A stretch of 39,231 nt of DNA from an uncultured Gammaproteobacteria bacterium (GCA_913030615.1 CAJWCW010000005.1:1-39231); one strand, 5' to 3'; positions 25,320-34,755 are shown, numbered from the stretch's first letter. The notes: generated by a model not told the origin, from the letters alone. A program made the numbers and translations.

Positions 25320-27017
25320 ATGCTGCTTGTGACCTCCAAATGGATTGTCGGGACCGCCGCCTCGATGGCGATGATGGTCGTGATGTCTTTGGCTGCCGCA
25401 GCTGAGAGCCCGGTAAATTTTGCTGGGACAGACGTTCTGAAGGAACAACCAGCGTTCCTCAGTGTTGACGAAGCCTATCAGATGGATGTGTCGCTATCGG
25501 ACGATGGCCACATCGAAGTAAGTTGGCGGATGCCGCCCGGGTATTACCTTTACCGACATCGCTTCGCTTTTTCATTGGATTCAGGCGGGACGCTTGGACA
25601 GCCGATCATTCCAGTTGGTATAGAAAAAGTTGACGACTACTTCGGGAAAGTGGAGGTCTATTACGATGAAGTAAACGTCCGTATTCCAATCATCGAACAA
25701 ACCGGTCCCTTACGGATCGGAATTACGTACCAGGGTTGTGCCGATTATGGCCTTTGTTATCCACCTGAAACGCGTGGGTGGACGTTGGTTCCGGAAGGCT
25801 ACACGGTGGAGGCGTTAGCGGAGAATGGGATAGAGTCGAGCGATGTGTCGATGTGGGTTGTGGTTGGTTCGGCACTACTCGCTGGATTGCTGCTTAATTT
25901 GATGCCGTGTGTGTTCCCTGTCCTCGCCATTAAGGCCGTGACCGTTCTAGACATCGCTCGAAGCGGGCGAGGGCTCAAGCACGCGTTTGGCTACGCGTCG
26001 GGCGTAGTATCCACATTCCTCGTTCTCGGCGTGTTATTGGCAACGTTACGAACGGCAGGTGAAGCCGTTGGCTGGGGCTTTCAGTTGCAGGAACCCGGGT
26101 TTGTTTCTGCAATGACGGTCTTGTTTTTCGCGATGGGCTTGAATTTGCTTGGCGTACTTGAGTTGCCTGGTTTCGGGGTAGCCATGAGTAAACCGAGCGC
26201 CTTTCTGACCGGGATTATTGCTGTCGTGGTCGCGACGCCGTGTACCGTTCCGTTCATGGCGTCGGCGATGGGGTATGGGTTGAGTCGTGGAACGGGAGCG
26301 TTGCTTCTTGTGATGGTGGTTCTTGGTATCGGTATGGCGGCACCGTATGTATTGATCACCGGCTTTCCAGCGATTGCTCGTCGATTGCCGAAGCCCGGTG
26401 CATGGATGGTGACGATCAAACAGGCCATGGCGTTTCCGATGTTTTTGACCGCTGTATGGCTGACCTGGGTGTTGGCTCGACAAGCGGGTGCCGACGCCGT
26501 TCTGGTGCTACTAGCGGGTAGTGTTGGACTGGGTTTACTCAGTTGGCTCGGCATGAATAAAAGTGCTCGGATGAGTCGGGTATGGAGTGCAGGATTTGCC
26601 CTAGTCGTTGCCGTTGTCTGGGGTGTTACGAGTGTGCTCGACGAACCGACGCGAAAGGAAACCGCGGAGAATCGCTTCGACGTTGCTGCGTTCGAGACTG
26701 CGCGGGCATCTGGTCGACCTGTGTTCTTAAATATCACTGCGTCTTGGTGTGTGACGTGCTTGACGAATGAACGGACAACCCTCGCCACGGATCGAGTTCA
26801 GGATTATTTTAAGAATAACGGCATTGTCTATATTAAGGCCGACTGGACTCGGCGGGATTCATCGGTTTCTGACCTTTTAACGACATTTAATCGCTCGGGA
26901 GTCCCACTTTACGTGTTTTTCCCGTCACGAAGTCAACCGAAGATTCTCCCCCAATTGCTAACACCAGGCATACTTTTAAGAGAAGTAGACGACTATTTGG
27001 CCGCTAAAAGGCTTTAA
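25320..27017 (+). CDS. dsbD: thiol:disulfide interchange protein DsbD
   Basis: A 565-residue three-domain electron conduit that moves reducing power from cytoplasmic thioredoxin to periplasmic partners. A signal peptide (about 1-28) precedes the N-terminal domain with YQGCADYGLCYPPET (Cys140, Cys146). The eight-helix membrane domain has NLMPCVFPVLAIK (Cys197) and ATPCTVPF (Cys308). The C-terminal thioredoxin-like domain has SWCVTC (Cys477, Cys480). All six redox cysteines are present and the length matches E. coli DsbD (565). Position before aroQ is the gammaproteobacterial arrangement. Confidence 0.95.
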   Translation: MLLVTSKWIVGTAASMAMMVVMSLAAAAESPVNFAGTDVLKEQPAFLSVDEAYQMDVSLSDDGHIEVSWRMPPGYYLYRHRFAFSLDSGGTLGQPIIPVGIEKVDDYFGKVEVYYDEVNVRIPIIEQTGPLRIGITYQGCADYGLCYPPETRGWTLVPEGYTVEALAENGIESSDVSMWVVVGSALLAGLLLNLMPCVFPVLAIKAVTVLDIARSGRGLKHAFGYASGVVSTFLVLGVLLATLRTAGEAVGWGFQLQEPGFVSAMTVLFFAMGLNLLGVLELPGFGVAMSKPSAFLTGIIAVVVATPCTVPFMASAMGYGLSRGTGALLLVMVVLGIGMAAPYVLITGFPAIARRLPKPGAWMVTIKQAMAFPMFLTAVWLTWVLARQAGADAVLVLLAGSVGLGLLSWLGMNKSARMSRVWSAGFALVVAVVWGVTSVLDEPTRKETAENRFDVAAFETARASGRPVFLNITASWCVTCLTNERTTLATDRVQDYFKNNGIVYIKADWTRRDSSVSDLLTTFNRSGVPLYVFFPSRSQPKILPQLLTPGILLREVDDYLAAKRL

Positions 27018-27099
27018 CTTCTCCTAACGTGCATGTAAATGAATGAAAATGAGGGGGTGATCGTGTCATACTGTGTTTTTCGAGGTGGATCGTCGTCGA

Positions 27100-27540
27100 A
27101 TGCCGAGGATACTGGTATTACATGGCCCCAATCTAAATCTATTGGGTACGCGAGAACCTGAGATCTACGGTTCCGCCACGTTGGCAGATATCAATACCGA
27201 ACTGCAACGGCTTGCAGAGTCGCGCGGAGTTGCGTTGACAACCTTGCAGAGCAATGCGGAATCGGATCTCGTCGAGGCCATTCAGAATGCGGCAAACGAC
27301 GACACCGGCTTTATCGTCATCAATCCGGCAGCGTTGACACACACCAGTGTTGCGCTTCGCGATGCGCTACTGGCGGTGGATCTACCATTTATTGAAGTCC
27401 ACCTATCGAACGTGTACGCGCGGGAAACGTTTCGCCATCAGTCCTACCTCTCCGATATTGCGACAGCAGTGATATCGGGGTTGGGCTCGGCCGGGTATGA
27501 ATACGCGCTCCGTACCGCAATCAATACGCTGGAGCAATGA
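27100..27540 (+). CDS. aroQ: 3-dehydroquinate dehydratase, type II
   Basis: A 146-residue type II dehydroquinase, third step of the shikimate pathway. [18 protein letters not shown] is at 7-24 with catalytic Tyr23. [10 protein letters not shown] carries Asn75 and His81. [18 protein letters not shown] carries His101 and Arg108. ATG 27100 gives the family start ([11 protein letters not shown]); the frame is open to 27073. The stop overlaps the accB start (ATGA). A GAGGTGG stretch lies 11 bases upstream of the start. Confidence 0.95.
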   Translation: MPRILVLHGPNLNLLGTREPEIYGSATLADINTELQRLAESRGVALTTLQSNAESDLVEAIQNAANDDTGFIVINPAALTHTSVALRDALLAVDLPFIEVHLSNVYARETFRHQSYLSDIATAVISGLGSAGYEYALRTAINTLEQ

Positions 27541-27944
27541 TGGATCTTCGGAAGATCAAAAAACTGATTGAGTTGGTTGAAGAATCGGACGTCCGGGAGC
27601 TTGAGGTTAAGACCGGCGAGGAAAGTATCCGTATTGCACGTGGAGAGATCGCTCGACAATCGAGTGCTCCGACGGTGACCGAAAAGATCGTCACAACGCC
27701 CGTCGGCGAAGGTCAGATCGTCGTCGCACCCATGGCCGGGACGTTCTACCGTTCGCCGGCTCCGGGAGAACCCGCGTTCGTCGCTGAAGGAGATAAGGTG
27801 TCGATGGGGCAGGTCCTTTGCATCATCGAGAGCATGAAGATGATGAACCAAATCGAGGCGGACTGTGATGGCACGGTCGTTGAGGTTCTCGTTGCCAACC
27901 GTCAGGCGATCGAATCCGGTACGCCGTTGATGCGGATCATCTGA
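27537..27944 (+). CDS. accB: acetyl-CoA carboxylase biotin carboxyl carrier protein
   Basis: A 135-residue BCCP, the biotin-bearing subunit of acetyl-CoA carboxylase for fatty acid synthesis. The N terminus ([17 protein letters not shown]) is the usual helical region, followed by a short linker and the biotinyl domain from about residue 60 ([17 protein letters not shown]). The biotin-accepting lysine is Lys101 in [14 protein letters not shown], with Ser in place of the common Ala of EAMKM. The Ala/Pro linker is shorter than in E. coli (156 residues). Overlap with aroQ is four bases. The usual next gene, accC, is missing. Confidence 0.94.
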   Translation: MMDLRKIKKLIELVEESDVRELEVKTGEESIRIARGEIARQSSAPTVTEKIVTTPVGEGQIVVAPMAGTFYRSPAPGEPAFVAEGDKVSMGQVLCIIESMKMMNQIEADCDGTVVEVLVANRQAIESGTPLMRII

Positions 27945-27950
27945 CTTCTC

Positions 27951-28808
27951 TTGGCTTGGTTCCGTGTTCGGCTAAACGCGGTAGCCAGTGAGCTTGCTGA
28001 GCCATTCGCCGACGTTCTCGTGATAAATGGAGCGTTGGCTGTTTCGTTCTACGGAGACGATGGTGGGGAAGTTCTTGAGCCTGGTCCGGGGGAGCTGCTC
28101 TTGTGGCCGAGCGTTGCCGTGGAGGCATTGTTCCCCTTGGAGACCGATGTTGAGGGGGTCCGAACGCTTGTCCGAACGGCTGGGTTCGACGTGGCGCAAC
28201 TCGATTTCTTGGGTGATGATGATTGGTCCGTTCACGGCGCGGCGACCGCGAGCGAACTCGATTTCGGTGGCCTATCCGTGGTTCCGCGTAACGCTTCTCG
28301 TGATAATGAGGTGGGCGTGATCCGGCTAGACCCCGGTCTTGCGTTTGGCACCGGTGGACACACGACGACGGCTCTGTGCCTCCGCTGGCTCGGCTCGGCG
28401 GATCTTCGCAATAGAAGTGTTCTGGATTATGGATGTGGATCCGGCGTTTTGGCGATCGGTTCGGCCAAACGGGGTGCCGAGACTGTTGTCGCCGTCGACC
28501 ACGACCTTCAGGCCTTATCTGCTTGTCGCGATAATGCTGCCTATAACCAAGTCGCCATCGAAGTCGGTGCAACCACCGCAACATGTGCCAAAGGCCGTTT
28601 CGATGTGGTGATTGCGAACATTCTCGCCGGGACGTTGATCAAATTGTCCTCCACGTTAATTCAACGACTGAGACACGGCGGCCAAATACTGCTCTCGGGA
28701 ATACTCGTTGCCCAAGTTGATGAAATACGAGCCGCATACGGAGGGATCGTTTTTGCGCCACCGGTGATTGAAGAGGGATGGGTCTTGTTACACGGCCGTC
28801 GCGCATGA
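27951..28808 (+). CDS. prmA: ribosomal protein L11 methyltransferase
   Basis: A 285-residue SAM-dependent methyltransferase that trimethylates ribosomal protein L11. LDPGLAFGTGGHTTTALCL (127-145) is the PrmA hallmark, VLDYGCGSGVLAIGSAKRG (157-175) is SAM motif I, and VIANILAGTLI is motif IV. Start is TTG 27951, giving MAWFRVRL as in the family (compare MPWLQL); no earlier start exists because the accB stop is only six bases before. Length is close to E. coli PrmA (293). Confidence 0.92.
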   Translation: MAWFRVRLNAVASELAEPFADVLVINGALAVSFYGDDGGEVLEPGPGELLLWPSVAVEALFPLETDVEGVRTLVRTAGFDVAQLDFLGDDDWSVHGAATASELDFGGLSVVPRNASRDNEVGVIRLDPGLAFGTGGHTTTALCLRWLGSADLRNRSVLDYGCGSGVLAIGSAKRGAETVVAVDHDLQALSACRDNAAYNQVAIEVGATTATCAKGRFDVVIANILAGTLIKLSSTLIQRLRHGGQILLSGILVAQVDEIRAAYGGIVFAPPVIEEGWVLLHGRRA

Positions 28809-28829
28809 GGTGGGCTGTTAGGGTGCTTT

Positions 28830-28857
28830 TTGTCACCGAATCGATAAACGTTATGAT
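28830..28857 (+). promoter_or_regulatory. sigma70-like promoter before dusB
   Basis: TTGTCA at 28830-28835 and TATGAT at 28852-28857 are 16 bases apart, a good match to the -35 and -10 consensus (five of six bases each). A transcript would begin near 28864, just inside the ATG at 28860. If the promoter is real, dusB would have to start downstream, for instance at GTG 28887. It would separate expression of dusB and the purine genes from aroQ-accB-prmA. Confidence 0.4.
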
Positions 28858-28859
28858 GG

Positions 28860-29861
28860 ATGTTTACAGCCATTGGTGGGCTGCCGGTGGTCGCAATTGG
28901 TCCCTACAAATTAGCTAATTCGGTGCTGTTAGCACCGATGGCGGGTATTACCGATTTGCCTTTTCGGCATCTGGCGTGGCGGCTGGGCGCTGGCTTGGTG
29001 TACGGTGAAATGACTGTAGCTCGTCCCGACCTATGGCACACGCGTAAATCCATTGAACGGCGAACGTTGGATCCTCGTATTCAACCCGCCGCTGTCCAAA
29101 TCGCAGGAGCTGAGCCAAAGTGGTTGGCTGATGCCGCGCAACGGCACGTGGACGAGGGTGCGCAGATTATTGATATCAACATGGGCTGTCCGGCGAAGAA
29201 AGTGTGCGACAAGGCGGCGGGATCTGCACTTTTGCGGGACGAAGGCCTTGTTCGATCCATCCTAGAAGCGGTTGTCAAAGCGGTCGACGTTCCTGTCACG
29301 CTTAAAATTCGAACTGGCTGGTGTCCTAACACGAAAAATGCAGTCACGATTGCACGTATCGCAGAAGCATCAGGAGTATCTGCGCTCACCGTACATGGTC
29401 GAACCAGGGCATGTCGTTTTAAAGGGTGTGCCGAATACCAAACCGTGTCGGAAGTTGTCACCTCCGTCGCCATTCCAGTATTCGCCAATGGCGATATCGG
29501 CGATGTCGATAAAGCGAAGAGCGTCGTTGAACGGACGGGGGCTGCTGGTGTGATGGTCGGGAGATCTGCGCTCGGGGCGCCGTGGCTACCCGGTTACGTA
29601 GCTCGAGGGCTTGCTGGGGAGGTGGCGCAAGAACTAGATTTCGTTGAGCGCGTAGTGATCATGCGAGAACATCTCGATGCAATGCACCGGTTTTACGGTG
29701 TGGAACGCGGCGTCAAGATTGTCCGTAAACACGTCCGATGGTACTTGCAACGCCTGCAACTCGACGAACAAAGGATCAAGTTGTTTAACCGTCTCGACGA
29801 CCCAGAGTCACAGCAACGCTTTCTAAGCGAACTAACTCCCACTCTGGATAGAGCTGCGTGA
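28860..29861 (+). CDS. dusB: tRNA-dihydrouridine synthase B
   Basis: An FMN-dependent enzyme that reduces uridines in the tRNA D-loop. The longest form has 333 residues. IGPYKLANSVLLAPMAGITD opens the TIM barrel, DINMGCPAKKVC has catalytic Cys110, and KIRTGW, TVHGRTR, ANGDIGD and GVMVGRSALGAPW follow in order. The start is open: ATG 28860 adds nine residues, while GTG 28887 begins with VVAIGPYKL, closer to the family and preceded by GGTGGG. A sigma70-like promoter overlaps the upper start. Confidence 0.93.
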   Translation: MFTAIGGLPVVAIGPYKLANSVLLAPMAGITDLPFRHLAWRLGAGLVYGEMTVARPDLWHTRKSIERRTLDPRIQPAAVQIAGAEPKWLADAAQRHVDEGAQIIDINMGCPAKKVCDKAAGSALLRDEGLVRSILEAVVKAVDVPVTLKIRTGWCPNTKNAVTIARIAEASGVSALTVHGRTRACRFKGCAEYQTVSEVVTSVAIPVFANGDIGDVDKAKSVVERTGAAGVMVGRSALGAPWLPGYVARGLAGEVAQELDFVERVVIMREHLDAMHRFYGVERGVKIVRKHVRWYLQRLQLDEQRIKLFNRLDDPESQQRFLSELTPTLDRAA

Positions 29862-29895
29862 TCAAGCCCAAGAGAACAAGGACTGAATTAACGAC

Positions 29896-31440
29896 ATGAC
29901 ACAATTGACCGTTGCTCGCGCGCTCATAAGCGTCTCGGACAAACGCGACATCGAAATTCTGGTGAACCAACTCCATCAGAGCGGTGTGGATATTCTGTCG
30001 ACTGGGGGAACCTATAAGGCGATTGAGGCCGTGGGCGTTCCGGTAACGGACGTAGCTCAATACACGGGGTTTCCAGAGATCATGGACGGTCGCGTTAAAA
30101 CGCTGCATCCAAAGGTTCACGGAGGAATTTTGGGCCGTCGGGCGTTGGATACGGAGCTGATGAAAGATCACGGAATCGCTCCAATCGATCTCGTCGTCGT
30201 CAATCTATATCCTTTCGAGGCGACCATTGAACGCGATGATTGCGATCGCGAATTGGCGATCGAAAATATTGACATTGGTGGTCCGGCGATGGTCCGTTCG
30301 GCGGCAAAAAACCACGGTGACGTCTTAGTGATCGTCGATCCGGACGACTACGTCGAAGTAGCTGATCGGATCGCTACGGGCATCATAGATCTCTCTTTTC
30401 GGGAAAAAATGGCCGCAAAAGCGTTTCGGCATACGGCCGGATACGATGCTGCGATCGCGGGCTACTTGTCGGCTAACGAACGTTTTCCCGAAGTGCTGAA
30501 TCTAAAATTCGAACTGCGCGATGCGATGAGATATGGAGAGAATCCTCATCAGCAAGCGGCGTTTTACACCGAGAAAAATCCGCCTCCTGGGACGGTTGCG
30601 GCGTTGGAGCAGCACCAAGGTAAGGCACTTTCGTACAACAATGTGGCGGATACCGACGCCGCCATTCAGTGCGTTAACGTGTTCGATGATCCGGCCTGTG
30701 TCATTGTTAAACACGCGAACCCTTGCGGTGTGGCGATCGCGGATTCGATCGGTGAAGCATACGCGCACGCATTTACAACCGATCCAACCTCTGCGTTTGG
30801 AGGGATTATCGCGTTCAACCGACCCCTCGATATGACTACGATGGCGGCCGTTGTTGCAAATCAATTTGCCGAAGTGGTCGTCGCGCCGAGTATTGCGCCG
30901 GGTGTTATTGACGTGGCTCAACAACGCAAGAATCTACGGGTTTTGACGACGGGACCACACGAGAATACACGGCGAGGAATGGAATTTAAGCGTGTGGGCG
31001 GTGGCATTCTCGTGCAAGACGCGGATGAACGATGTTTGGACGAGGCAGGCATTAGAATCGTTACAAATCGAAGTCCGACGGACGCGGAACGACGGGACCT
31101 TGACTTTGCCTGGCGTGTAGCCTGGTTCGTCAAGTCCAACGCCATCGTTTTCGCACGTGCCGGATGTACCGTTGGTGTAGGTGCTGGTCAAATGAGTCGA
31201 GTGATAAGTGCAAGGATCGCGGCCATGAAGGCAGCGGACGAGGGTCTTGCGGTGGTGGAGTCCGTGATGGCGTCCGATGCATTTTTCCCTTTCCGCGACG
31301 GGATTGATGCCGCCGCCGAAGTTGGAATTAGTGCTGTGATACAACCCGGCGGTTCCGTGCGAGACGATGAGGTGATCGAGGCAGCGAATGAACATGGCAT
31401 GGCGATGGTGTTTACCGGGGTTCGGCATTTTCGACACTGA
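29896..31440 (+). CDS. purH: bifunctional AICAR formyltransferase/IMP cyclohydrolase
   Basis: A 514-residue enzyme for the last two steps of IMP synthesis. The N-terminal MGS-like cyclohydrolase domain has [21 protein letters not shown] and [20 protein letters not shown]. The formyltransferase domain has [13 protein letters not shown] (212-224) and the catalytic pair Lys272/His273 in [10 protein letters not shown]. The C terminus ([14 protein letters not shown]) is complete. ATG 29896 follows AAGGA. It is 34 bases after dusB, where many gammaproteobacteria have fis. Confidence 0.96.
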   Translation: MTQLTVARALISVSDKRDIEILVNQLHQSGVDILSTGGTYKAIEAVGVPVTDVAQYTGFPEIMDGRVKTLHPKVHGGILGRRALDTELMKDHGIAPIDLVVVNLYPFEATIERDDCDRELAIENIDIGGPAMVRSAAKNHGDVLVIVDPDDYVEVADRIATGIIDLSFREKMAAKAFRHTAGYDAAIAGYLSANERFPEVLNLKFELRDAMRYGENPHQQAAFYTEKNPPPGTVAALEQHQGKALSYNNVADTDAAIQCVNVFDDPACVIVKHANPCGVAIADSIGEAYAHAFTTDPTSAFGGIIAFNRPLDMTTMAAVVANQFAEVVVAPSIAPGVIDVAQQRKNLRVLTTGPHENTRRGMEFKRVGGGILVQDADERCLDEAGIRIVTNRSPTDAERRDLDFAWRVAWFVKSNAIVFARAGCTVGVGAGQMSRVISARIAAMKAADEGLAVVESVMASDAFFPFRDGIDAAAEVGISAVIQPGGSVRDDEVIEAANEHGMAMVFTGVRHFRH

Positions 31441-31475
31441 TTGCTCGAGCGGGATGGATTAAGGGGCAAGGACAC

Positions 31476-32759
31476 ATGAACGTACTGGTCGTTGGCGGCG
31501 GAGGTCGCGAACATGCACTTGCGTGGAAGGCATCGCATTCAACCCAAGTGGAAACCGTTTTTGTTGCGCCAGGAAATCCTGGAACCGCAGCTGAACCGGG
31601 CTGCCGGAATGTCAACATTGCGGTCGATGATTTTACCGCCCTTGCAACTTTTGCCGCATCAAACGACGTTGGTTTGACGATTGTTGGTCCAGAAGGGCCG
31701 TTGGTTGCAGGTATTCGAGATTTTTTTGATGCGCGGGATCTTCGCTGTTTTGCACCTTCGCAGCGGGCGGCGCAGCTCGAAGGTTCGAAAGCCTTCAGCA
31801 AGGAATTTCTCTCGCGCCACGAGATACCGACGGCGCGATACGAAACGTTTACGTCGTTCAATGACGCGAATCGGTACATTCAAGCTGAAGGTGCGCCGAT
31901 CGTCATCAAGGCGGATGGGCTTGCAGCCGGCAAAGGCGTTGTCGTTGCAGGGACGGTTGCGGAGGCAGTTGATGCGGCGCGCGTAATGCTGTCGGGCGAG
32001 CGATTTGGGGATGCGGGGAAGGAGATCGTGGTTGAAGAGTTTCTCCCGGGTGAGGAAGCCAGTTTCATTGTCGTTGCGGACGGGGACTCGGCTCTGCCGT
32101 TCGCGAGTAGTCAAGACCATAAAGCCCGAGATGCTGGTGACACGGGGCCGAACACCGGTGGTATGGGCGCGTATTCGCCTGCACCGGTGGTAACCAGCGA
32201 CATCCACCAACAAATTATGGAAGCCATTATTAATCCGACGATCCGGGGTATGGCCGCGGACGGAATTCGGTACCAAGGGTTTCTCTACGCGGGGTTGATG
32301 ATCGATGAGACCGGGGTAGCAAGAGTGATCGAATTCAACTGTCGTTTCGGCGATCCCGAGGCACAGCCTGTCATGATGCGGTTGGAGTCGGATCTGGTGG
32401 AACTGTGCCAACGCGCTCTTGATACGGAATTGACGACGTTTGAGTTAGCGTTCGCCGAAGACGTTGCGCTTGGCGTGGTGCTGGCATCCGGTGGCTATCC
32501 AAACAACTACGAGACGGGACATGAAATTCGTGGACTTGCGGAAGACATCGACGGGACGAAATTGTTTCACGCCGGTACGCGCGAAGATGGTGATCGCGTG
32601 ATAACTGCCGGTGGTCGAGTACTTTGCGTCGTGGGGATGGGGAGTTCGGTCGGCGAAGCTCAAGCTCGAGCGTATCAGCGCGTCGACGCCATTGGTTGGA
32701 AGGACATGTATTGTCGTCGCGATATTGGCCATCGTGCAGTACGACGAGAGTCGGGTTAG
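31476..32759 (+). CDS. purD: phosphoribosylamine-glycine ligase
   Basis: A 427-residue ATP-grasp enzyme (GARS) of purine synthesis. The N-terminal [18 protein letters not shown], the ATP-grasp blocks [17 protein letters not shown] and [42 protein letters not shown], and the C-terminal [11 protein letters not shown] are all in place. It lies 35 bases after purH with an AAGGA site. The purHD order is standard in proteobacteria. Confidence 0.96.
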   Translation: MNVLVVGGGGREHALAWKASHSTQVETVFVAPGNPGTAAEPGCRNVNIAVDDFTALATFAASNDVGLTIVGPEGPLVAGIRDFFDARDLRCFAPSQRAAQLEGSKAFSKEFLSRHEIPTARYETFTSFNDANRYIQAEGAPIVIKADGLAAGKGVVVAGTVAEAVDAARVMLSGERFGDAGKEIVVEEFLPGEEASFIVVADGDSALPFASSQDHKARDAGDTGPNTGGMGAYSPAPVVTSDIHQQIMEAIINPTIRGMAADGIRYQGFLYAGLMIDETGVARVIEFNCRFGDPEAQPVMMRLESDLVELCQRALDTELTTFELAFAEDVALGVVLASGGYPNNYETGHEIRGLAEDIDGTKLFHAGTREDGDRVITAGGRVLCVVGMGSSVGEAQARAYQRVDAIGWKDMYCRRDIGHRAVRRESG

Positions 32760-32780
32760 TCGTGCAACATTGAGGTCAGT

Positions 32781-33785
32781 ATGAAGGTAGATGCATCAAC
32801 TGCCGTGGATCTGCACGGGATCGGACGACAAGCGGCACGACTCGAAACACTCGGTTACGACGGTCTCCGGGTCGCCGAACTCAACCACGATCCTTTCATG
32901 GCACTTGCCGTTGCGGCGGGACAGACCTCCAGAATCGAACTCGTGACATCGGTTGCAGTGGCTTTTGCCCGCAACCCCATGTCCATGGCTCTCTTGGCCC
33001 ACGATCTCAACGCCTATTCGGAGGGACGTTTGGTGTTGGGACTAGGCTCGCAAGTTAAACCTCATATCGAACGTCGTTTCAGCATGCCCTGGCACAAAGC
33101 TGCGCGTCAGATGCGTGAGTTCATCGAGGCCATGACGGCAATATTTAACTGCTGGTATGAGGGTGCGCGGTTAGAGTACGAAGGTGAGTATTATCATCAC
33201 ACGTTAATGCCGGCGACGTTCACACCTGACAATACGGAGGGACCCCGCCCACGTATTGCGTTGTCCGCCACAGGCCCATTGATGACGCGAGTGGCGGCGG
33301 AGATTGCCGATGGAATGATCATGCACCCGTTCTCGTCTGCGAAATACATGCGCGAAGTCACGCTTCCCGCCATTGAGGACGGGCTACAGACAAGCGGTCG
33401 TAGTTTGAGTGAATTCGAATTGGACTACGCGCCGTTGATCGCCACTGGAGTGGATGAAGAGTCGATCGTACGCGCCATCGCCACAATACGAGATCGAATC
33501 GCGTTCTACGGATGCACCGTTGCATACAGGCCGGTCCTTGAAATACATGGTTGGGGAGAGCTTCAGGAAGAGCTTATTTCCCTGAATCGGCAGCATCGTC
33601 GAGACGAGATGTCGCGTCTTATCTCCGACGAGGTGCTTGAGACACTGGCGATTGTCGGTGATCCGCGATCGGTGGTAGAACGGATGCGTGAGCGGTTTGG
33701 CGGTCTAATTAGTCGGACTGGTTTTGCCGTTCCTAACATTTCTGATGATGAACTCGGGTCACTGTTGGAGCTACTTCGGCGTTGA
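32781..33785 (+). CDS. LLM class F420-dependent oxidoreductase-like protein
   Basis: A 334-residue member of the bacterial luciferase-like monooxygenase family. The N-terminal barrel strand (KVDASTAVDLHGIGRQAARLE) is followed by GYDGLRVAELNHDPFMAL, TSVAVAFARNPMSMA and GRLVLGLGSQVKPHIERRF. This last pattern is typical of the TIGR03617-type F420-dependent subgroup rather than FMN-dependent luciferases. Substrate unknown. A GAGGT precedes the ATG by six bases and purD ends 21 bases earlier, so it probably belongs to the same transcript. Whether this organism makes F420 cannot be told here. Confidence 0.78.
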   Translation: MKVDASTAVDLHGIGRQAARLETLGYDGLRVAELNHDPFMALAVAAGQTSRIELVTSVAVAFARNPMSMALLAHDLNAYSEGRLVLGLGSQVKPHIERRFSMPWHKAARQMREFIEAMTAIFNCWYEGARLEYEGEYYHHTLMPATFTPDNTEGPRPRIALSATGPLMTRVAAEIADGMIMHPFSSAKYMREVTLPAIEDGLQTSGRSLSEFELDYAPLIATGVDEESIVRAIATIRDRIAFYGCTVAYRPVLEIHGWGELQEELISLNRQHRRDEMSRLISDEVLETLAIVGDPRSVVERMRERFGGLISRTGFAVPNISDDELGSLLELLRR

Positions 33786-33908
33786 GTTTGGGGAACAAAT
33801 CCGGCGCACGCAGCACGCGATGTTCTAGCCAACGATCCCTGGTCCTTTGTATTCTGTTGTATACGCATCAAGGAACTAGCTTCGTATGATCCGACTGGGA
33901 AAGCGTCA

Positions 33909-34523
33909 ATGATCGACCGGATGATTCGTGTATTCGATCGGGGATTGCGGACCGTCGCAGGTATCCATCCGGCAACGGACGATATACCCGACGCCCCAAC
34001 GTCGGATCTTTCCGGTGCCGAAAAACGCCGCGCGGGATCGCTGATGCGCGTTAACCATACTGGCGAGGTATGTGCGCAGGCACTATATGAAGGCCAGGCA
34101 TTGGCGGCACGTGATGTAAAGGTCCGATCGGCTATGCAGCAAGCGGCGAAAGAAGAGGTTGTGCACTTGGTATGGTGTCGCAAGCGACTTCAAGAACTGG
34201 ATACACACCCGAGCGTACTCGATCCAATTTTCTTTGCGACATCGTGCGCGCTCGGGGCGCTTGCCGGGGCGCTTGGGGATCGGGTCAGTCTCGGATTTAT
34301 TGCCGCGACCGAGGACCAGGTAGTTGAACACCTGGATCGGCATATCGATCAACTGCCGCAAGGGGATGGTCGTAGCCGTGCGATTCTCGAGCGAATGCGT
34401 GAAGATGAACTGCGCCATGGCACGTCAGCTGAGAAAGCGGGCGGCTTGCCCTTCCCGATGCCGTTACGCCGTCTTATGACCTCGTTTTCTCGAATCATGA
34501 CGGAGACGACCTACCGGATTTAA
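33909..34523 (+). CDS. coq7: 5-demethoxyubiquinone hydroxylase (Coq7)
   Basis: A 204-residue di-iron hydroxylase that adds the last ring hydroxyl in ubiquinone synthesis. The diiron ligands are visible: Glu53 in NHTGEVCAQALY, Glu83 and His86 in KEEVVHL, Glu135 in AATEDQVVEHL, and Glu167 and His170 in REDELRHG. LMRVNHTGEVCAQALYEGQA is the family signature. ATG 33909 is chosen. It supplies the quinone that complex I at the start of the window would reduce, if both use ubiquinone. Confidence 0.93.
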   Translation: MIDRMIRVFDRGLRTVAGIHPATDDIPDAPTSDLSGAEKRRAGSLMRVNHTGEVCAQALYEGQALAARDVKVRSAMQQAAKEEVVHLVWCRKRLQELDTHPSVLDPIFFATSCALGALAGALGDRVSLGFIAATEDQVVEHLDRHIDQLPQGDGRSRAILERMREDELRHGTSAEKAGGLPFPMPLRRLMTSFSRIMTETTYRI

Positions 34524-34548
34524 AACCAGAGCGGGTGACGCATCGTTT

Positions 34549-34755
34549 TTGACATCGCACCTTATCGATTTTCGTCAAGCTCTTTTCGCAGAAATCTTTC
34601 AGTACAGGGGTCCGGAAAAAGCGGTTGAACAGCAGCGGTACATCAAATCGACCATGCCGATCATGGGTGGCAACGCGACGGCGTTGTCGACCTTGTCAAA
34701 ACGCGAGGCCCTCAACATTCTTTTGAACAGTGGCGAACTGGACAAAATCCTCTGA
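34549..34755 (+). pseudogene. remnant of AlkD-like DNA alkylation repair gene (internally deleted)
   Basis: A 68-codon open frame starting at TTG. The first part (RQALFAEIFQYRGPEKAVEQ, then QRYIKSTMPIMGG) looks like the N terminus of the larger AlkD-type DNA alkylation repair proteins, where a similar xxQQAYMKSxMPxxG pattern is usual. The last part (LSTLSKREALNILL) looks like the very C terminus (LSxLSRREALKxL). The roughly 170 residues between are absent and the frame is intact, so it reads as an in-frame internal deletion. The match is from memory of the family only; it could also be an unrelated small ORF. Confidence 0.45.

Noticed and set aside
27937-28584. A 215-codon minus-strand open frame opposite prmA
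   Set aside because: Antisense to PrmA motifs, with an Arg/Pro/His-rich product unlike any protein family; it also cannot be an accC remnant.
31659-32411. A 250-codon minus-strand open frame opposite purD
   Set aside because: Purely antisense to the conserved ATP-grasp domain and rich in Arg and His, typical of a shadow frame.
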